NCBI GenBank assembly: GCA_024637315.1
Contig: JAGXFH010000009.1
Location: 23,733-87,732 of the forward strand
Direction: 5' to 3'
DNA length: 64,000 nt
Source: Brevirhabdus sp.
GTDB lineage: Bacteria > Pseudomonadota > Alphaproteobacteria > Rhodobacterales > Rhodobacteraceae
The notes beneath the pieces were generated by a model. That model did no database searches and was not told the origin of the DNA. It saw only the letters and a program-made list of their open reading frames with translations. This document shows, one piece after another, positions 1-8,372 of the stretch (the first letter of the stretch is position 1; each line of letters begins with the position of its first letter). The position numbers and the translations under genes are program-made.

Positions 1-326
1 TTGACCATCGACATCCCGAGCTCATGGCATGCCTCTTTCTCGAAAAGGTATGGGCTGCGATCCGTCACGCCACGAAGGTTCAGCACCGTCTTGATGCCCA
101 TCGCCTTGTACTTCCCGAGCCGACCTTGAGAGGGCTGGTTCGACCGCCAGACACCCGGAGCGATCTCGAAGAGATTGGTCCAGAACGTCCTGAGGATGCC
201 GTGGTCGACTACGTGGAAGTGAAATCTGGCCCGCCGCCGCGCCCGATCCGTCGAGATATCCTTGCCAAGAGCATGATCCAGAGAGTTCTCGATCGACTTC
301 AGCCAGGCAGACAGCCGTCCAAACAT
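1..326 (-). CDS. Dual-specificity/tyrosine phosphatase-like protein, cut by window edge
   Basis: At least 108 codons read leftwards from an ATG at 326, preceded by an AAGG ribosome site, and run off the left edge. The segment GVWRSNQPSQGRL, then a conserved-looking NLRG stretch, matches the start of the DSP-like phosphatase domain (the 'how it got here / cannot sin again' region of tyrosine phosphatases). The CX5R active site would lie outside the window, so catalysis cannot be judged. About 50 basic residues precede the domain and no signal peptide is seen. It is divergent from the aminotransferase gene at 472. Family assignment is moderately sure; substrate unknown. Confidence 0.7.
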   Translation of the reverse strand, partial: MFGRLSAWLKSIENSLDHALGKDISTDRARRRARFHFHVVDHGILRTFWTNLFEIAPGVWRSNQPSQGRLGKYKAMGIKTVLNLRGVTDRSPYLFEKEACHELGMSMV

Positions 327-471
327 CTTTAGCCTTTCGGGGTTTTCGGGCTGATTGCGCATCGGAAGCAGGATGTAGCGATGAAACGGCCCTCGGGCAA
401 GATGCGGCGCGAATTGACGGCGGGTCGAGGTCGGATTAGGCATTGGCGGCTGAACTTCGGAAAGGTGCAGA

Positions 472-1668
472 ATGTCGCTTGCCAATGGCCGTCACTACCT
501 TGCGATCCCAGGCCCGTCGGTGATTCCCGACCGGGTGCTGCAGGCGATGCATCGGGCGGCACCAAACATCTATACTGGCGCTTTGGTCGACCTGACGACC
601 ACCCTGGTCCCTGACCTTTGTTCGGTGGCCAGAACCACGGGCAAGGTGGCGATGTACGTGGCCAACGGTCATGGCGTCTGGGAAGCCGCAGTGTCCAACG
701 TTCTTAACGCGGGCGACACCGCTTTGGTTCTGGCGACAGGCCGCTTTGCCGTGGGATGGAGCGAGATGGCCGCGCAGCTGGGAATCAATCTCCGGATCAT
801 CGATTTCGGACTGCGCTCGGCAATTGATCCGGACCGGGTCGCCGAGGTCTTGACCGCCGACAAGGGTCACCAGATCAAGGCGGTCATGGCCGTGCACGTG
901 GACACGGCCACCAGCGCCCGCAATGACATCGCTGCCCTCAGGAGGGTGTTGGAGGATGCGGGTCATCCGGCGCTCTTGATGGTTGATTGCATTGCCTCGC
1001 TGGGCTGCGACCGCTTTGAAATGGATGGCTGGGGCGTCGACGTGATGGTTGCGGGCTCCCAGAAGGGCCTGATGACCCCGCCGGGCATGGGATTCGTCTT
1101 TTTCAATGAAAAGGCGGACTCGATCCGGGATACCTGTTCCAACGTCACGCATTACTGGGATTGGCGACCGCGCGCCGTGCCAGAGGACTTTTATCAATAC
1201 TGGGATGGAACTGCCCCGACGCATCACCTCTACGGCTTGCGCGAAGCCCTTGATATGATCAATGAAGAGGGCCTTGAGCATGTTTGGCATCGTCACGAAG
1301 TGCTGGCGCAAGCCTATTGGGCAGCGCTGGAATCGTGGTCGACGGATGGGCCGATCGAGATCAACATGAGTGACCGCGAAAGCCGTTCGCACGCTGTCAC
1401 GGCGGTCCGCATTGGGGCGCCAAACGGGACCGCCTTGCGGGATTGGATGACCGCCAAGGCTGGCGTGACGCTTGGTATCGGTTTGGGCATGGCGCCAGCA
1501 GGGGATCCGGCTTGGCACGGATTCTTTCGCATCGGCCATATGGGACACGTCAATGCGCATATGGTTCTGGGCGTTGTCGGCGCGCTTCAGGCCGGGCTCG
1601 TCGCCTTAGGTATTCCCCATGGCAAGGGCGGACTGGAGGCTGCCGTTGAGGTTTGCGCAACAGCCTAG
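472..1668 (+). CDS. Class V aminotransferase (alanine/serine--glyoxylate aminotransferase family)
   Basis: A 398-residue fold-type I PLP enzyme of the AGXT/serine-glyoxylate aminotransferase family. It begins with the family signature IPGPSVIPDRV and carries the PLP-binding lysine in GSQKGLM (K198) after the aspartate of VDCIASLG. These enzymes move an amino group from serine, alanine or aspartate to glyoxylate in photorespiration-like and serine-cycle C1 metabolism, in the cytosol. An AAAGGTG ribosome site lies just upstream of the ATG. Which amino donor is used cannot be read from the sequence. Full length for the family. No linked serine-cycle genes are visible. Confidence 0.9.
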   Translation: MSLANGRHYLAIPGPSVIPDRVLQAMHRAAPNIYTGALVDLTTTLVPDLCSVARTTGKVAMYVANGHGVWEAAVSNVLNAGDTALVLATGRFAVGWSEMAAQLGINLRIIDFGLRSAIDPDRVAEVLTADKGHQIKAVMAVHVDTATSARNDIAALRRVLEDAGHPALLMVDCIASLGCDRFEMDGWGVDVMVAGSQKGLMTPPGMGFVFFNEKADSIRDTCSNVTHYWDWRPRAVPEDFYQYWDGTAPTHHLYGLREALDMINEEGLEHVWHRHEVLAQAYWAALESWSTDGPIEINMSDRESRSHAVTAVRIGAPNGTALRDWMTAKAGVTLGIGLGMAPAGDPAWHGFFRIGHMGHVNAHMVLGVVGALQAGLVALGIPHGKGGLEAAVEVCATA

Positions 1669-1859
1669 CAGCGGCTGATCAGACGGTCGGCCAGATATGC
1701 GCTGAACAGTGTTGCAGGCAGTCCGAAAACGGCCCAGAGAACCAGTAGCCCCACATAGCATAAGACTCCGCTGACGATCAGGAATGGTGTCGTGTAGTTC
1801 TCGACTTGCCTCGCGCCCGGCCGGTGGGAGTCGTGTTCGATGGGACGGGGCAGCGGCAT
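1665..1859 (-). CDS. Small predicted membrane protein
   Basis: A possible 64-residue protein, unrecognised. From about residue 25 to the end it is almost wholly hydrophobic, enough for one long or two short membrane helices (for example LIVSGVLCYVGLLVLWAVF), which is why it is listed. It overlaps the aminotransferase stop by four bases and lies 139 bases downstream of the HisC-like gene on the same strand, so it could be the last gene of that operon. The ATG has only a weak ribosome site. The hydrophilic first 20 residues may not be real. Existence itself is uncertain. Confidence 0.4.
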   Translation of the reverse strand: MPLPRPIEHDSHRPGARQVENYTTPFLIVSGVLCYVGLLVLWAVFGLPATLFSAYLADRLISRC

Positions 1860-1998
1860 GGCCGAGCTTTCATGTACTCAAGATCGCGTCTGGTCGCGGT
1901 AATGTTCCACTACAAACCGCGCCGGATCAATGGGCATCGTCGCGGCAGGCCGGATCTCGCAAGAAGTCGGCTCTTTCTTGGGGGGGGCGACGGCGCGG

Positions 1999-3102
1999 TC
2001 ACGACGCCTTTGCAAGCGCCTTCGGCAGGGCGGCGGCAAAGGCATCGAGATCGCTCTCGGTTCCCGCCGAGATACGGATACAGCGGTCTTGCGGCGCTAC
2101 GAGGGGCATTCGCACGAAGATGCCGCCTGCAATGAGTCCCTGCAGCACCTTGCGGGCGAAGTCGCCATCGCGGCCGCAATCAACGGCGACGAAATTTGTG
2201 CCCGAGGGCAGGGTGGCCAGACCGTTCTTGGCGGCAATCGCGGCGATCCGGTTCCGAGCGGTGGCAACGCCTTCGATCACGTTGCTCAGGTAGGTCCGGT
2301 CCTGAAATGCGGCCAGTGCGCCGGCCTGCGATATCCGGCCGACAGCGAAATGGTTCCTGATCTTGTTGAACGCGGAAATCAGGTCCTCATGCCCGATCGC
2401 ATAGCCGATCCGGGCACCCGCCATGCCGTAAGCCTTCGAGAATGTGCGCATCCGGATGATCGCCGGATCACCGATATCCAGCGGCGGGGCGGCGCCGGTA
2501 GGGGCGAATTCGACATAGGCCTCGTCCAGCACCATAAGGCAGCCATCGGGCAGACGGCGTGCGGCGTCGCTGACCGTCGCGGCGGGATGCCAACTGCCCA
2601 TCGGATTATCTGGATTGGCGAGATAGACAAGTTTGGCGTCGACCTCGGCGGCCTTGTCGACAAGTGCGCGCGGGTCTTCGGCATCGTCGCGATAAGGTAC
2701 GGTGTGAAGTTCGCCGCCATGGCCCGCGACGTGGAAGTTGAATGTGGGATAGGCGCCGAGCGAGGTCACGGCGCGGTCACCGGACGCAATCAAAAGTCGT
2801 ACCAGATACCCCAGAAGCGCGTCGATCCCTTCGCCTATCAATATGTTTTCATGCGGAATACCATGATGATCGGCAAGGGCGTGGCGCAGGTCGTGATTCT
2901 CGGGGTCGCCGTATTTCCACACATCCGATGCGGCTTTTTCCATCGCCGCGATTGCGTGGGGCGAGGGTCCGAAGACGTTTTCATTCGCGCCGAGGCGGGC
3001 GACGAAGGGCTGCGCACGCGCGCGTTCCTGGGCTTCGGGGCCGACGAACGGGACCGAGGCGGGGAGCGTTTGAACCAGGCTGGTGTATCTCGGCCCGCGC
3101 AT
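1999..3102 (-). CDS. Pyridoxal phosphate-dependent aminotransferase, histidinol-phosphate type
   Basis: A 367-residue class I/II aminotransferase of the HisC family. The PLP lysine is in TFSKAYGMAGARIGY, with ANPDNPMGSW (Asn contacting PLP) and VLDEAYVEF upstream. HisC-type enzymes convert histidinol phosphate or aromatic 2-oxo acids. Roseobacters usually carry more than one paralogue, so a role in histidine synthesis is not certain. I chose the ATG at 3102 rather than a TTG further up because it lies four bases after the valS stop, indicating translational coupling. Cytosolic. Confidence 0.88.
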   Translation of the reverse strand: MRGPRYTSLVQTLPASVPFVGPEAQERARAQPFVARLGANENVFGPSPHAIAAMEKAASDVWKYGDPENHDLRHALADHHGIPHENILIGEGIDALLGYLVRLLIASGDRAVTSLGAYPTFNFHVAGHGGELHTVPYRDDAEDPRALVDKAAEVDAKLVYLANPDNPMGSWHPAATVSDAARRLPDGCLMVLDEAYVEFAPTGAAPPLDIGDPAIIRMRTFSKAYGMAGARIGYAIGHEDLISAFNKIRNHFAVGRISQAGALAAFQDRTYLSNVIEGVATARNRIAAIAAKNGLATLPSGTNFVAVDCGRDGDFARKVLQGLIAGGIFVRMPLVAPQDRCIRISAGTESDLDAFAAALPKALAKAS

Positions 3103-3106
3103 CGGG

Positions 3107-6100
3107 TCAGACCAAGGCTGCAAGGCGATCAACGGCGGCCCTCAGTTTGCTCGCCTCGTCCTCTTTCTGGGCCAGCTGGTCGCGGGTTTCCTCGACCACG
3201 TCGTCGGGCGCGCTTTCAACGAATTTTGGATTGTTCAGACGACCGCGCAGGCCACCCAGATCCTTGGACAGCTTCTCGAGGGTCTTTTCCAAGCGCAATT
3301 TTTCTTCGGCAATATCAATAATATCGGCGAGCGGAAGCGCAAACAGACCGCCCTCCACAGCGATGGTTATAGCGCCTTTGGGAACATCAGCGACGGTCAT
3401 ATCCTCGATCCGGGCGAGGCGCTGGATGAGGTCGAGATTGCGCCGCAAGGCGGCCTTGCCGGCGTCGTCAAGCTCGACCTGAACCATCGGGATCTTGAGA
3501 CCGGCCGGGACGTGCATCTGGGCGCGTGCAGATCGGATTTCGTCGATCAGGGAAATCACCCAATTCATTTCTCTATCCGCATTCTCATCAGCAAGATCAG
3601 AGGCCTGGTAGGTCGGCCAGTCGGTGTGGACCAACATCTTTTCGTGGTTTCCGGTCAGCGACCACAGCTCTTCGGTGATGAACGGCATGATCGGGTGCAG
3701 CAGAATCAGGCACTGGTCCAGCGCCCAGCCCATGACCTGGCGGGTTTCATCAGCGATGTCAGTGTCTTCCGAGGCAAGAAGCGGTTTGGAAAACTCGACA
3801 TACCAATCGCAGAACGTGCCCCAGACGAAGGCGTAAAGCGCGTTGGCAGCGTCGTTGAAGCGGAAGGCCGCGAGGGCGGTATCGACCTCTTCGCGGACGC
3901 GTGCGACCTCTCCGATGATCCAGCGGTTTAGAGTGGATCTGGCCAGCCCGCTGAGTCGTTTGTCAAAGTCCGTGGGGTCACCTTTCACGCGTTTGTCAAA
4001 GGTTTCGGACTCGAAGACGCCGTTCATCTCGGCAAAGCGGGCGGCGTTCCAGAGCTTGGTGGTAAAATTCCGGTAGCCTTGAATCCGGGCGGTCGAAAGT
4101 TTCAGGTCGCGCCCCATCGCGGCCATGGCTGTGAGCGTGAAGCGGACGGCATCGGCACCGTATTCGTCGATCAGTTCGAGGGGGTCGAGGACGTTGCCCA
4201 AGGACTTCGACATCTTCTTGCCCTTCTCGTCGCGCACGAGGGCGTGGACGTAAACCGTATCGAAAGGTCTTTGGCCCACGACTGCGTACTGCATCATCAT
4301 CATCCGGGCGACCCAGAAGAAGATGATGTCGAAACCGGTTATCAGGACGGAAGTCGGGAAATACTTTTTCAGTTCGGGCGTCTCTTCTGGCCAGCCGAGC
4401 GTGCCGATCGGCCAGAGGCCGGAGGAAAACCATGTATCGAGGACGTCGGGGTCGCGCCAAACAGGATAGACCAGATGGGTTGGATCCTCGCTGGTCGCGT
4501 AGTCGGCGAGACTGCGGGCCAGATGCTCGATGGCCGCGTGCTTGTCGGCAACCTCGACGATGGCCGCATGGCTGAGCGGTTGCGGTATGTCCAGAATTTC
4601 CGCCCGGAAGGCATCCTGCACCTCGTCGAAACTGCTGGCGCAATGCATGACATGGCCGGCATGCAGCATGCCGCCCTCGTTCAGAAGGCCCAGAAGATGC
4701 GCTTGGTCAAGGGTGCCGTCGCCGGTATTGAACGAGCCGTCGGAACCCAGGTCGAGGCCATACCAAACCGGGATCTGGTGCCCCCACCAAAGTTGGCGCG
4801 AGATGCACCACGGCTCGATATTCTCCAGCCAGTTGAAATAGACCTTGCGGTCCTGTTCCGGCAGGATTTCAACTTCGCCGGAGCGCACCGCGTCGATGGC
4901 GGGCTGGACGATCCGGGCGGTGTCGACGAACCATTGGTCGGTCAGCATCGGCTCGATCACCACCTTCGAGCGGTCGCCGAAGGGCTGCATGATCTTCTTC
5001 GGCTCGACAAGGGGAACCAGTGCCGCTTCGGGCGCTGTTCCGCCATCCTCGAACGAGTCGCTGGGCCGGCCTTCCTGCGCTTCCGCGCCGCGGGGGGCAG
5101 CGGAAGACGCCGAAAGACGGCCCAGGCGAAGATCGGATTCGGGGACCATCACGGCCAGACCCTCGGCGGTGATGTCCGCGATGATGCGTTTGCGAGCGTC
5201 GAACCGGTCGAGGCCGCGCAGATCGTCGGGGACGAGGTTGATCGCGTCTGTCTCTGCCTCGGTCAGATTACGGGCGCCGCAGGCCACTGCCATCGCGATG
5301 GCAGCCGCCTCTGTATAGGGAGCGCCGTCGTCGCGCAAACGGGCCCTGGTGTCCATCAGCCGGTAGCAGGGGATGCCGCCGCGTTTGGCGACGGCATAGT
5401 CGTTGAAGTCATGCGCGCCGGTGATCTTGACCGCACCCGAGCCGAAATCGGGATCGGGATAGTCGTCGGTGATGATCGGGATCATCCGGCGGTGCTCCTT
5501 CGGCCCGACCGGGATTTCGCAGAGCTTGCCAACGATTGGGGCATAGCGCGCATCGGTGGGATGCACCGCCACCGCGCCGTCGCCCAGCATGGTTTCAGGC
5601 CGGGTGGTGGCGATCGAGATGTAGTCGCGAGTTTCCTCGAACAGGACGTTCCCGTCCTCGTCCTTCTCGGTGTAGGTATAGGTCTCGCCGTCCGCGAGCG
5701 GGTATCTGAAGTGCCACATATGGCCGTCGACCTCGATGTTCTCTACCTCGAGGTCGGAAATCGCGGTTTCGAAATGCGGATCCCAGTTGACCAGCCGCTT
5801 GCCGCGATAGATCAGGTCCTTGTCATGCATATCCACGAAGACCTTAATCACGGCGTCGTGGAAATTTCCCTCTTCGCCTTCGGGCGCACCGGGCGCACCG
5901 GACATGGTGAAGGCGTTGCGCGACCAATCGCAGGAGGCGCCGAGGCGCCGCAGCTGGTTGATGATCGTGTCGCCGGATTTCTCTTTCTGCTGCCAGACAA
6001 GCTGGACGAAATCCTCGCGACTCATGTCGGTGCGGCGGCGATTGGTGAGCGCCAATTCGCGTTCGACGACCATCTGGGTGGCAATCCCGGCATGGTCTTG

Positions 6101-6343
6101 GCCCGGCTGCCAGAGCGTGTCGAAGCCGCGCATCCGGTGCCAGCGGGTCAGGATGTCCTGCAGCGTGTTGTTGAATGCGTGCCCCATGTGCAGCGAGCCC
6201 GTGACGTTGGGCGGCGGGATCATGATGCAGAAGGTGTCATGCCGGCTGGCATTGGCCCCGGCCTTGAAGGCGCCGGCCTGTTCCCAGGCGGCATAGAGCC
6301 GCGCCTCGGCCTCGGTGGCGTCGAAAGTCTTTTCCATCGGCAT
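3107..6343 (-). CDS. valS: Valyl-tRNA synthetase
   Basis: Class I aminoacyl-tRNA synthetase charging tRNA-Val. The HIGH motif appears as HMGH in [15 protein letters not shown], and KMSKSLGNV is the second ATP motif. The editing domain, anticodon-binding domain and C-terminal coiled-coil arm are all present. At 1078 residues it is longer than most bacterial ValS (about 950). Part of the excess is an acidic, Ser/Ala/Gly-rich insertion between the MVPESD and [11 protein letters not shown] stretches, encoded near 5000-5150 and containing a DNA palindrome (separate entry). The downstream HisC-type gene starts four bases after the stop. Confidence 0.98.
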   Translation of the reverse strand: MPMEKTFDATEAEARLYAAWEQAGAFKAGANASRHDTFCIMIPPPNVTGSLHMGHAFNNTLQDILTRWHRMRGFDTLWQPGQDHAGIATQMVVERELALTNRRRTDMSREDFVQLVWQQKEKSGDTIINQLRRLGASCDWSRNAFTMSGAPGAPEGEEGNFHDAVIKVFVDMHDKDLIYRGKRLVNWDPHFETAISDLEVENIEVDGHMWHFRYPLADGETYTYTEKDEDGNVLFEETRDYISIATTRPETMLGDGAVAVHPTDARYAPIVGKLCEIPVGPKEHRRMIPIITDDYPDPDFGSGAVKITGAHDFNDYAVAKRGGIPCYRLMDTRARLRDDGAPYTEAAAIAMAVACGARNLTEAETDAINLVPDDLRGLDRFDARKRIIADITAEGLAVMVPESDLRLGRLSASSAAPRGAEAQEGRPSDSFEDGGTAPEAALVPLVEPKKIMQPFGDRSKVVIEPMLTDQWFVDTARIVQPAIDAVRSGEVEILPEQDRKVYFNWLENIEPWCISRQLWWGHQIPVWYGLDLGSDGSFNTGDGTLDQAHLLGLLNEGGMLHAGHVMHCASSFDEVQDAFRAEILDIPQPLSHAAIVEVADKHAAIEHLARSLADYATSEDPTHLVYPVWRDPDVLDTWFSSGLWPIGTLGWPEETPELKKYFPTSVLITGFDIIFFWVARMMMMQYAVVGQRPFDTVYVHALVRDEKGKKMSKSLGNVLDPLELIDEYGADAVRFTLTAMAAMGRDLKLSTARIQGYRNFTTKLWNAARFAEMNGVFESETFDKRVKGDPTDFDKRLSGLARSTLNRWIIGEVARVREEVDTALAAFRFNDAANALYAFVWGTFCDWYVEFSKPLLASEDTDIADETRQVMGWALDQCLILLHPIMPFITEELWSLTGNHEKMLVHTDWPTYQASDLADENADREMNWVISLIDEIRSARAQMHVPAGLKIPMVQVELDDAGKAALRRNLDLIQRLARIEDMTVADVPKGAITIAVEGGLFALPLADIIDIAEEKLRLEKTLEKLSKDLGGLRGRLNNPKFVESAPDDVVEETRDQLAQKEDEASKLRAAVDRLAALV
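5061..5125. repeat. Imperfect 65-bp palindrome inserted in frame within valS
   Basis: The ends are the exact inverted 8-mers CTGGGCCG and CGGCCCAG. Across 26-base arms (5061-5086 and 5100-5125) I count 19 complementary positions around a 13-base GC-rich centre. Read in the valS frame it contributes a Ser/Ala/Arg/Glu/Gly-rich stretch beginning [17 protein letters not shown]. It resembles in style the protein-coding palindromic elements known from Rickettsia, but membership of a family of repeats here is inference. Confidence 0.6.
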
Positions 6344-6420
6344 GCAATTGGTCCCGTCGCTGGTGTCCGTGATGATCTACCGAAAGGGTGCGGGAAGGGA
6401 AAGGGGCGCGGCGGATTTGC

Positions 6421-6470
6421 GCCCCCCTGCCGGGGCCGCAAGCCTTCGGCGAGGATATTTGGAGACGAAT
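6421..6470 (+). repeat. REP-like intergenic element, copy 1
   Basis: A small hairpin (GCCCC CCTGCC GGGGC, 6421-6436) is followed by GCCTTCGGCGAGGATATTTG (6442-6461) in the gap between valS and the upstream Lrp-type gene. The same architecture recurs at 15104-15156 with the tail GCCTCCGGCGGGGATATTTG, 18 of 20 bases identical. Two copies with a conserved tail and a variable hairpin indicate a dispersed element. Function unknown. Confidence 0.65.
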
Positions 6471-6486
6471 GATTAGACGGGGCGGG

Positions 6487-6918
6487 TCAGACGGCTCGGT
6501 CGAATTTGGTCGTGAGATGGATCAGGCTTTCAGAACCCTTGACCCCGGTGATGCCGCCGACCTTGTCGAGGACCTCGTCCAGATCGGATGTCGAATCGGC
6601 GGCGATCTGCAGGATCAGGTCGAAGCGGCCGGTGGTGGTATGGGCGATCTCGACTTCGGGGATCGCCTTCAGGCGCTGCAGCACGGCCGCCGTGGCGCGG
6701 GGCTCGACCTGCACCAGCACCGTGGCCTTGATCCGGCGTGCCAGCGCCACATCGCCAAGCTTGACGGTGTAGCCGGCGATGATCCCGGAATTCTCCATCC
6801 GTTCGATCCGCGCCTGCACTGTCGAGCGCGCCACCTTGAAACGGCGGCCGAGGCGCGACGTCGAGGTGCTTGAATCGGCCGCGAGGGCCGCGAGGATTTT
6901 CTGGTCGAGATCGTCCAT
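6487..6918 (-). CDS. Lrp/AsnC-family transcriptional regulator
   Basis: A 143-residue feast/famine regulator. An N-terminal winged HTH (DLDQKILAALAADSSTSTSR through ARSTVQARIERMENSGII) is followed by a RAM ligand-binding domain (VQVEPRATAAVLQRLKAI, GRFDLILQIAA). Members form octamers that bind amino acids and often regulate a divergent gene. Here the neighbour 234 bases away is an ornithine-decarboxylase-type gene, so control of amino-acid decarboxylation or polyamine synthesis is the natural inference. A pair of direct repeats lies in the shared intergenic region. Length is normal for the family. Confidence 0.92.
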   Translation of the reverse strand: MDDLDQKILAALAADSSTSTSRLGRRFKVARSTVQARIERMENSGIIAGYTVKLGDVALARRIKATVLVQVEPRATAAVLQRLKAIPEVEIAHTTTGRFDLILQIAADSTSDLDEVLDKVGGITGVKGSESLIHLTTKFDRAV

Positions 6919-6942
6919 CTTGGAGATGTTTCGTCAAAATTA

Positions 6943-6971
6943 CCGACAGTTTAGTAAATATGCCGACAGTT
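6943..6971. promoter_or_regulatory. Direct repeat pair in Lrp/decarboxylase intergenic region
   Basis: CCGACAGTT occurs at 6943-6951 and again at 6963-6971. The 20-base period (about two helical turns) places both copies on the same DNA face. They lie 25-53 bases upstream of the Lrp-type start in an AT-richer stretch. A binding site for the adjacent Lrp-family protein is plausible but inferred. Confidence 0.4.
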
Positions 6972-7152
6972 CTGCACAAATCAACTATTTTCATCGGTGA
7001 AAACAACATTCATATGAGGCTTACTCGTTTTCAGGATCAAAGGGCGGCGGAAGCTTCGTACCTGGCCTGGTTAGGTTAATCGCGGAAAGCGCGTTCCCAA
7101 CCGGACAACCCGGGCAAGAGGTGGCTGCCAAAACATTGGCGAAAGGACTCCA

Positions 7153-8298
7153 ATGGGACTCTCGAAAACGATCTGGGCGAAGCCATCCGACTATCTGCGC
7201 CACAGCAAACCGCAAAATCCGGTTCTGTTCTTTGCGCCGGCGATTTTGCAAGCGACGGCGCGCAAGTTCATCGAAGGATTTCCGGGGCTTGTCACCTATG
7301 CGGTGAAGTCGAACCCGGAAGAGGAAGTGCTGTCGAACCTGGCCACCGCGGGGATCCGTGGCTTCGATGTCGCCTCGCCCTTCGAGATGGACCTGATCGC
7401 CCGCATAGCCCCGAGTGCGGCGATGCACTACAATAATCCGGTGCGGAGCCGCGAAGAGATCCTGCATGCTGTGCGGCTGGGCGTGAAATCCTATTCCGTC
7501 GACAGCCATTCCGAGCTGGAGAAGCTGGCCGAACTGGTTCCTGCCGAGGGCGTCGAGATCTCGGTGCGCTTCAAACTGCCGGTCAACGGTGCGGCCTATA
7601 ATTTCGGCGCCAAATTTGGCGCGACCGCAGAGAAGGCGACCGAGCTGCTGGCGCGTGTGGCCGAGTTGGGGTTCATCCCGTCGTTGACCTTCCATCCGGG
7701 CACGCAATGCATCGATCCGATGGCCTGGGACAGCTATATCCGCATGGCCGCCGAGATTGCAGAGAATGCGAGTGTCACGATAGCCCGGCTGAATGTCGGC
7801 GGCGGGTTCCCCGGCCATCGGTTGAACGAGGTTGTGCCGGCGCTGACCGAGATCTTCGCGGTTATCGAACAATCCACGTCCGAAGCCTTCGGCGAGAACC
7901 GTCCTGCGCTGGTTTGCGAGCCGGGTCGCGGCCTTGTGTCGGAAAGCTATGCCTTCGCTGCGCGGGTCAAGGCGATCCGCGACGAAGAGCACGTGTTCAT
8001 GAACGATGGCATGTATGGCGCCTTGGCTGAACTGCCGCTGATCGGCAATATCGACCGGATCGAGGTCCGCTCGCCCGAAGGTGTGATCCGCAACGGCGAA
8101 CCGGTGGGCCGGATCGTCTTCGGCCCGACCTGTGACAGCGTCGACCGGCTTCCCGGCGACGTGATGCTGCCCGCCGACATGGAGGAAGGTGATTTCGTCA
8201 TCTTCAACGGCATGGGCGCCTATTCGACCGTAACTGCGACCCGGTTTAACGGCTTCGGCCAGATCGGGATCGAAACGGTCTGTTCGCTGGTCGCCTGA
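7153..8298 (+). CDS. Ornithine decarboxylase-type PLP enzyme (group IV decarboxylase)
   Basis: A 381-residue alanine-racemase-fold decarboxylase. The PLP lysine is K52 in TYAVKSNP. HPGTQC and GGGFPGH contact the cofactor phosphate, and GPTCDSVD supplies the catalytic cysteine and substrate-binding aspartate of the opposite subunit. These enzymes make putrescine or cadaverine from ornithine or lysine. The length fits the short bacterial ODC/LODC type, not the 600-residue biosynthetic arginine decarboxylase. A GAAAGGAC ribosome site precedes the ATG. Transcribed away from the Lrp-type regulator. Ornithine versus lysine preference cannot be decided from sequence. Confidence 0.92.
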   Translation: MGLSKTIWAKPSDYLRHSKPQNPVLFFAPAILQATARKFIEGFPGLVTYAVKSNPEEEVLSNLATAGIRGFDVASPFEMDLIARIAPSAAMHYNNPVRSREEILHAVRLGVKSYSVDSHSELEKLAELVPAEGVEISVRFKLPVNGAAYNFGAKFGATAEKATELLARVAELGFIPSLTFHPGTQCIDPMAWDSYIRMAAEIAENASVTIARLNVGGGFPGHRLNEVVPALTEIFAVIEQSTSEAFGENRPALVCEPGRGLVSESYAFAARVKAIRDEEHVFMNDGMYGALAELPLIGNIDRIEVRSPEGVIRNGEPVGRIVFGPTCDSVDRLPGDVMLPADMEEGDFVIFNGMGAYSTVTATRFNGFGQIGIETVCSLVA

Positions 8299-8372
8299 AC
8301 CCCGCGTGCAAGGCTGGACACTGACGCTTCCCCCGCTAATGTCGCCCCCGGAACAGAACTTCGGAGGGCGGC

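Noticed and set aside
24..332. Plus-strand open frame of 102 codons at the left edge
   Set aside because: It is antisense to the phosphatase-like gene, which has clear family sequence.
4079..6472. Open frame of 797 codons on the plus strand opposite valS
   Set aside because: It lies wholly antisense to valS, its translation has no domain pattern, and long antisense frames are expected at this GC content.
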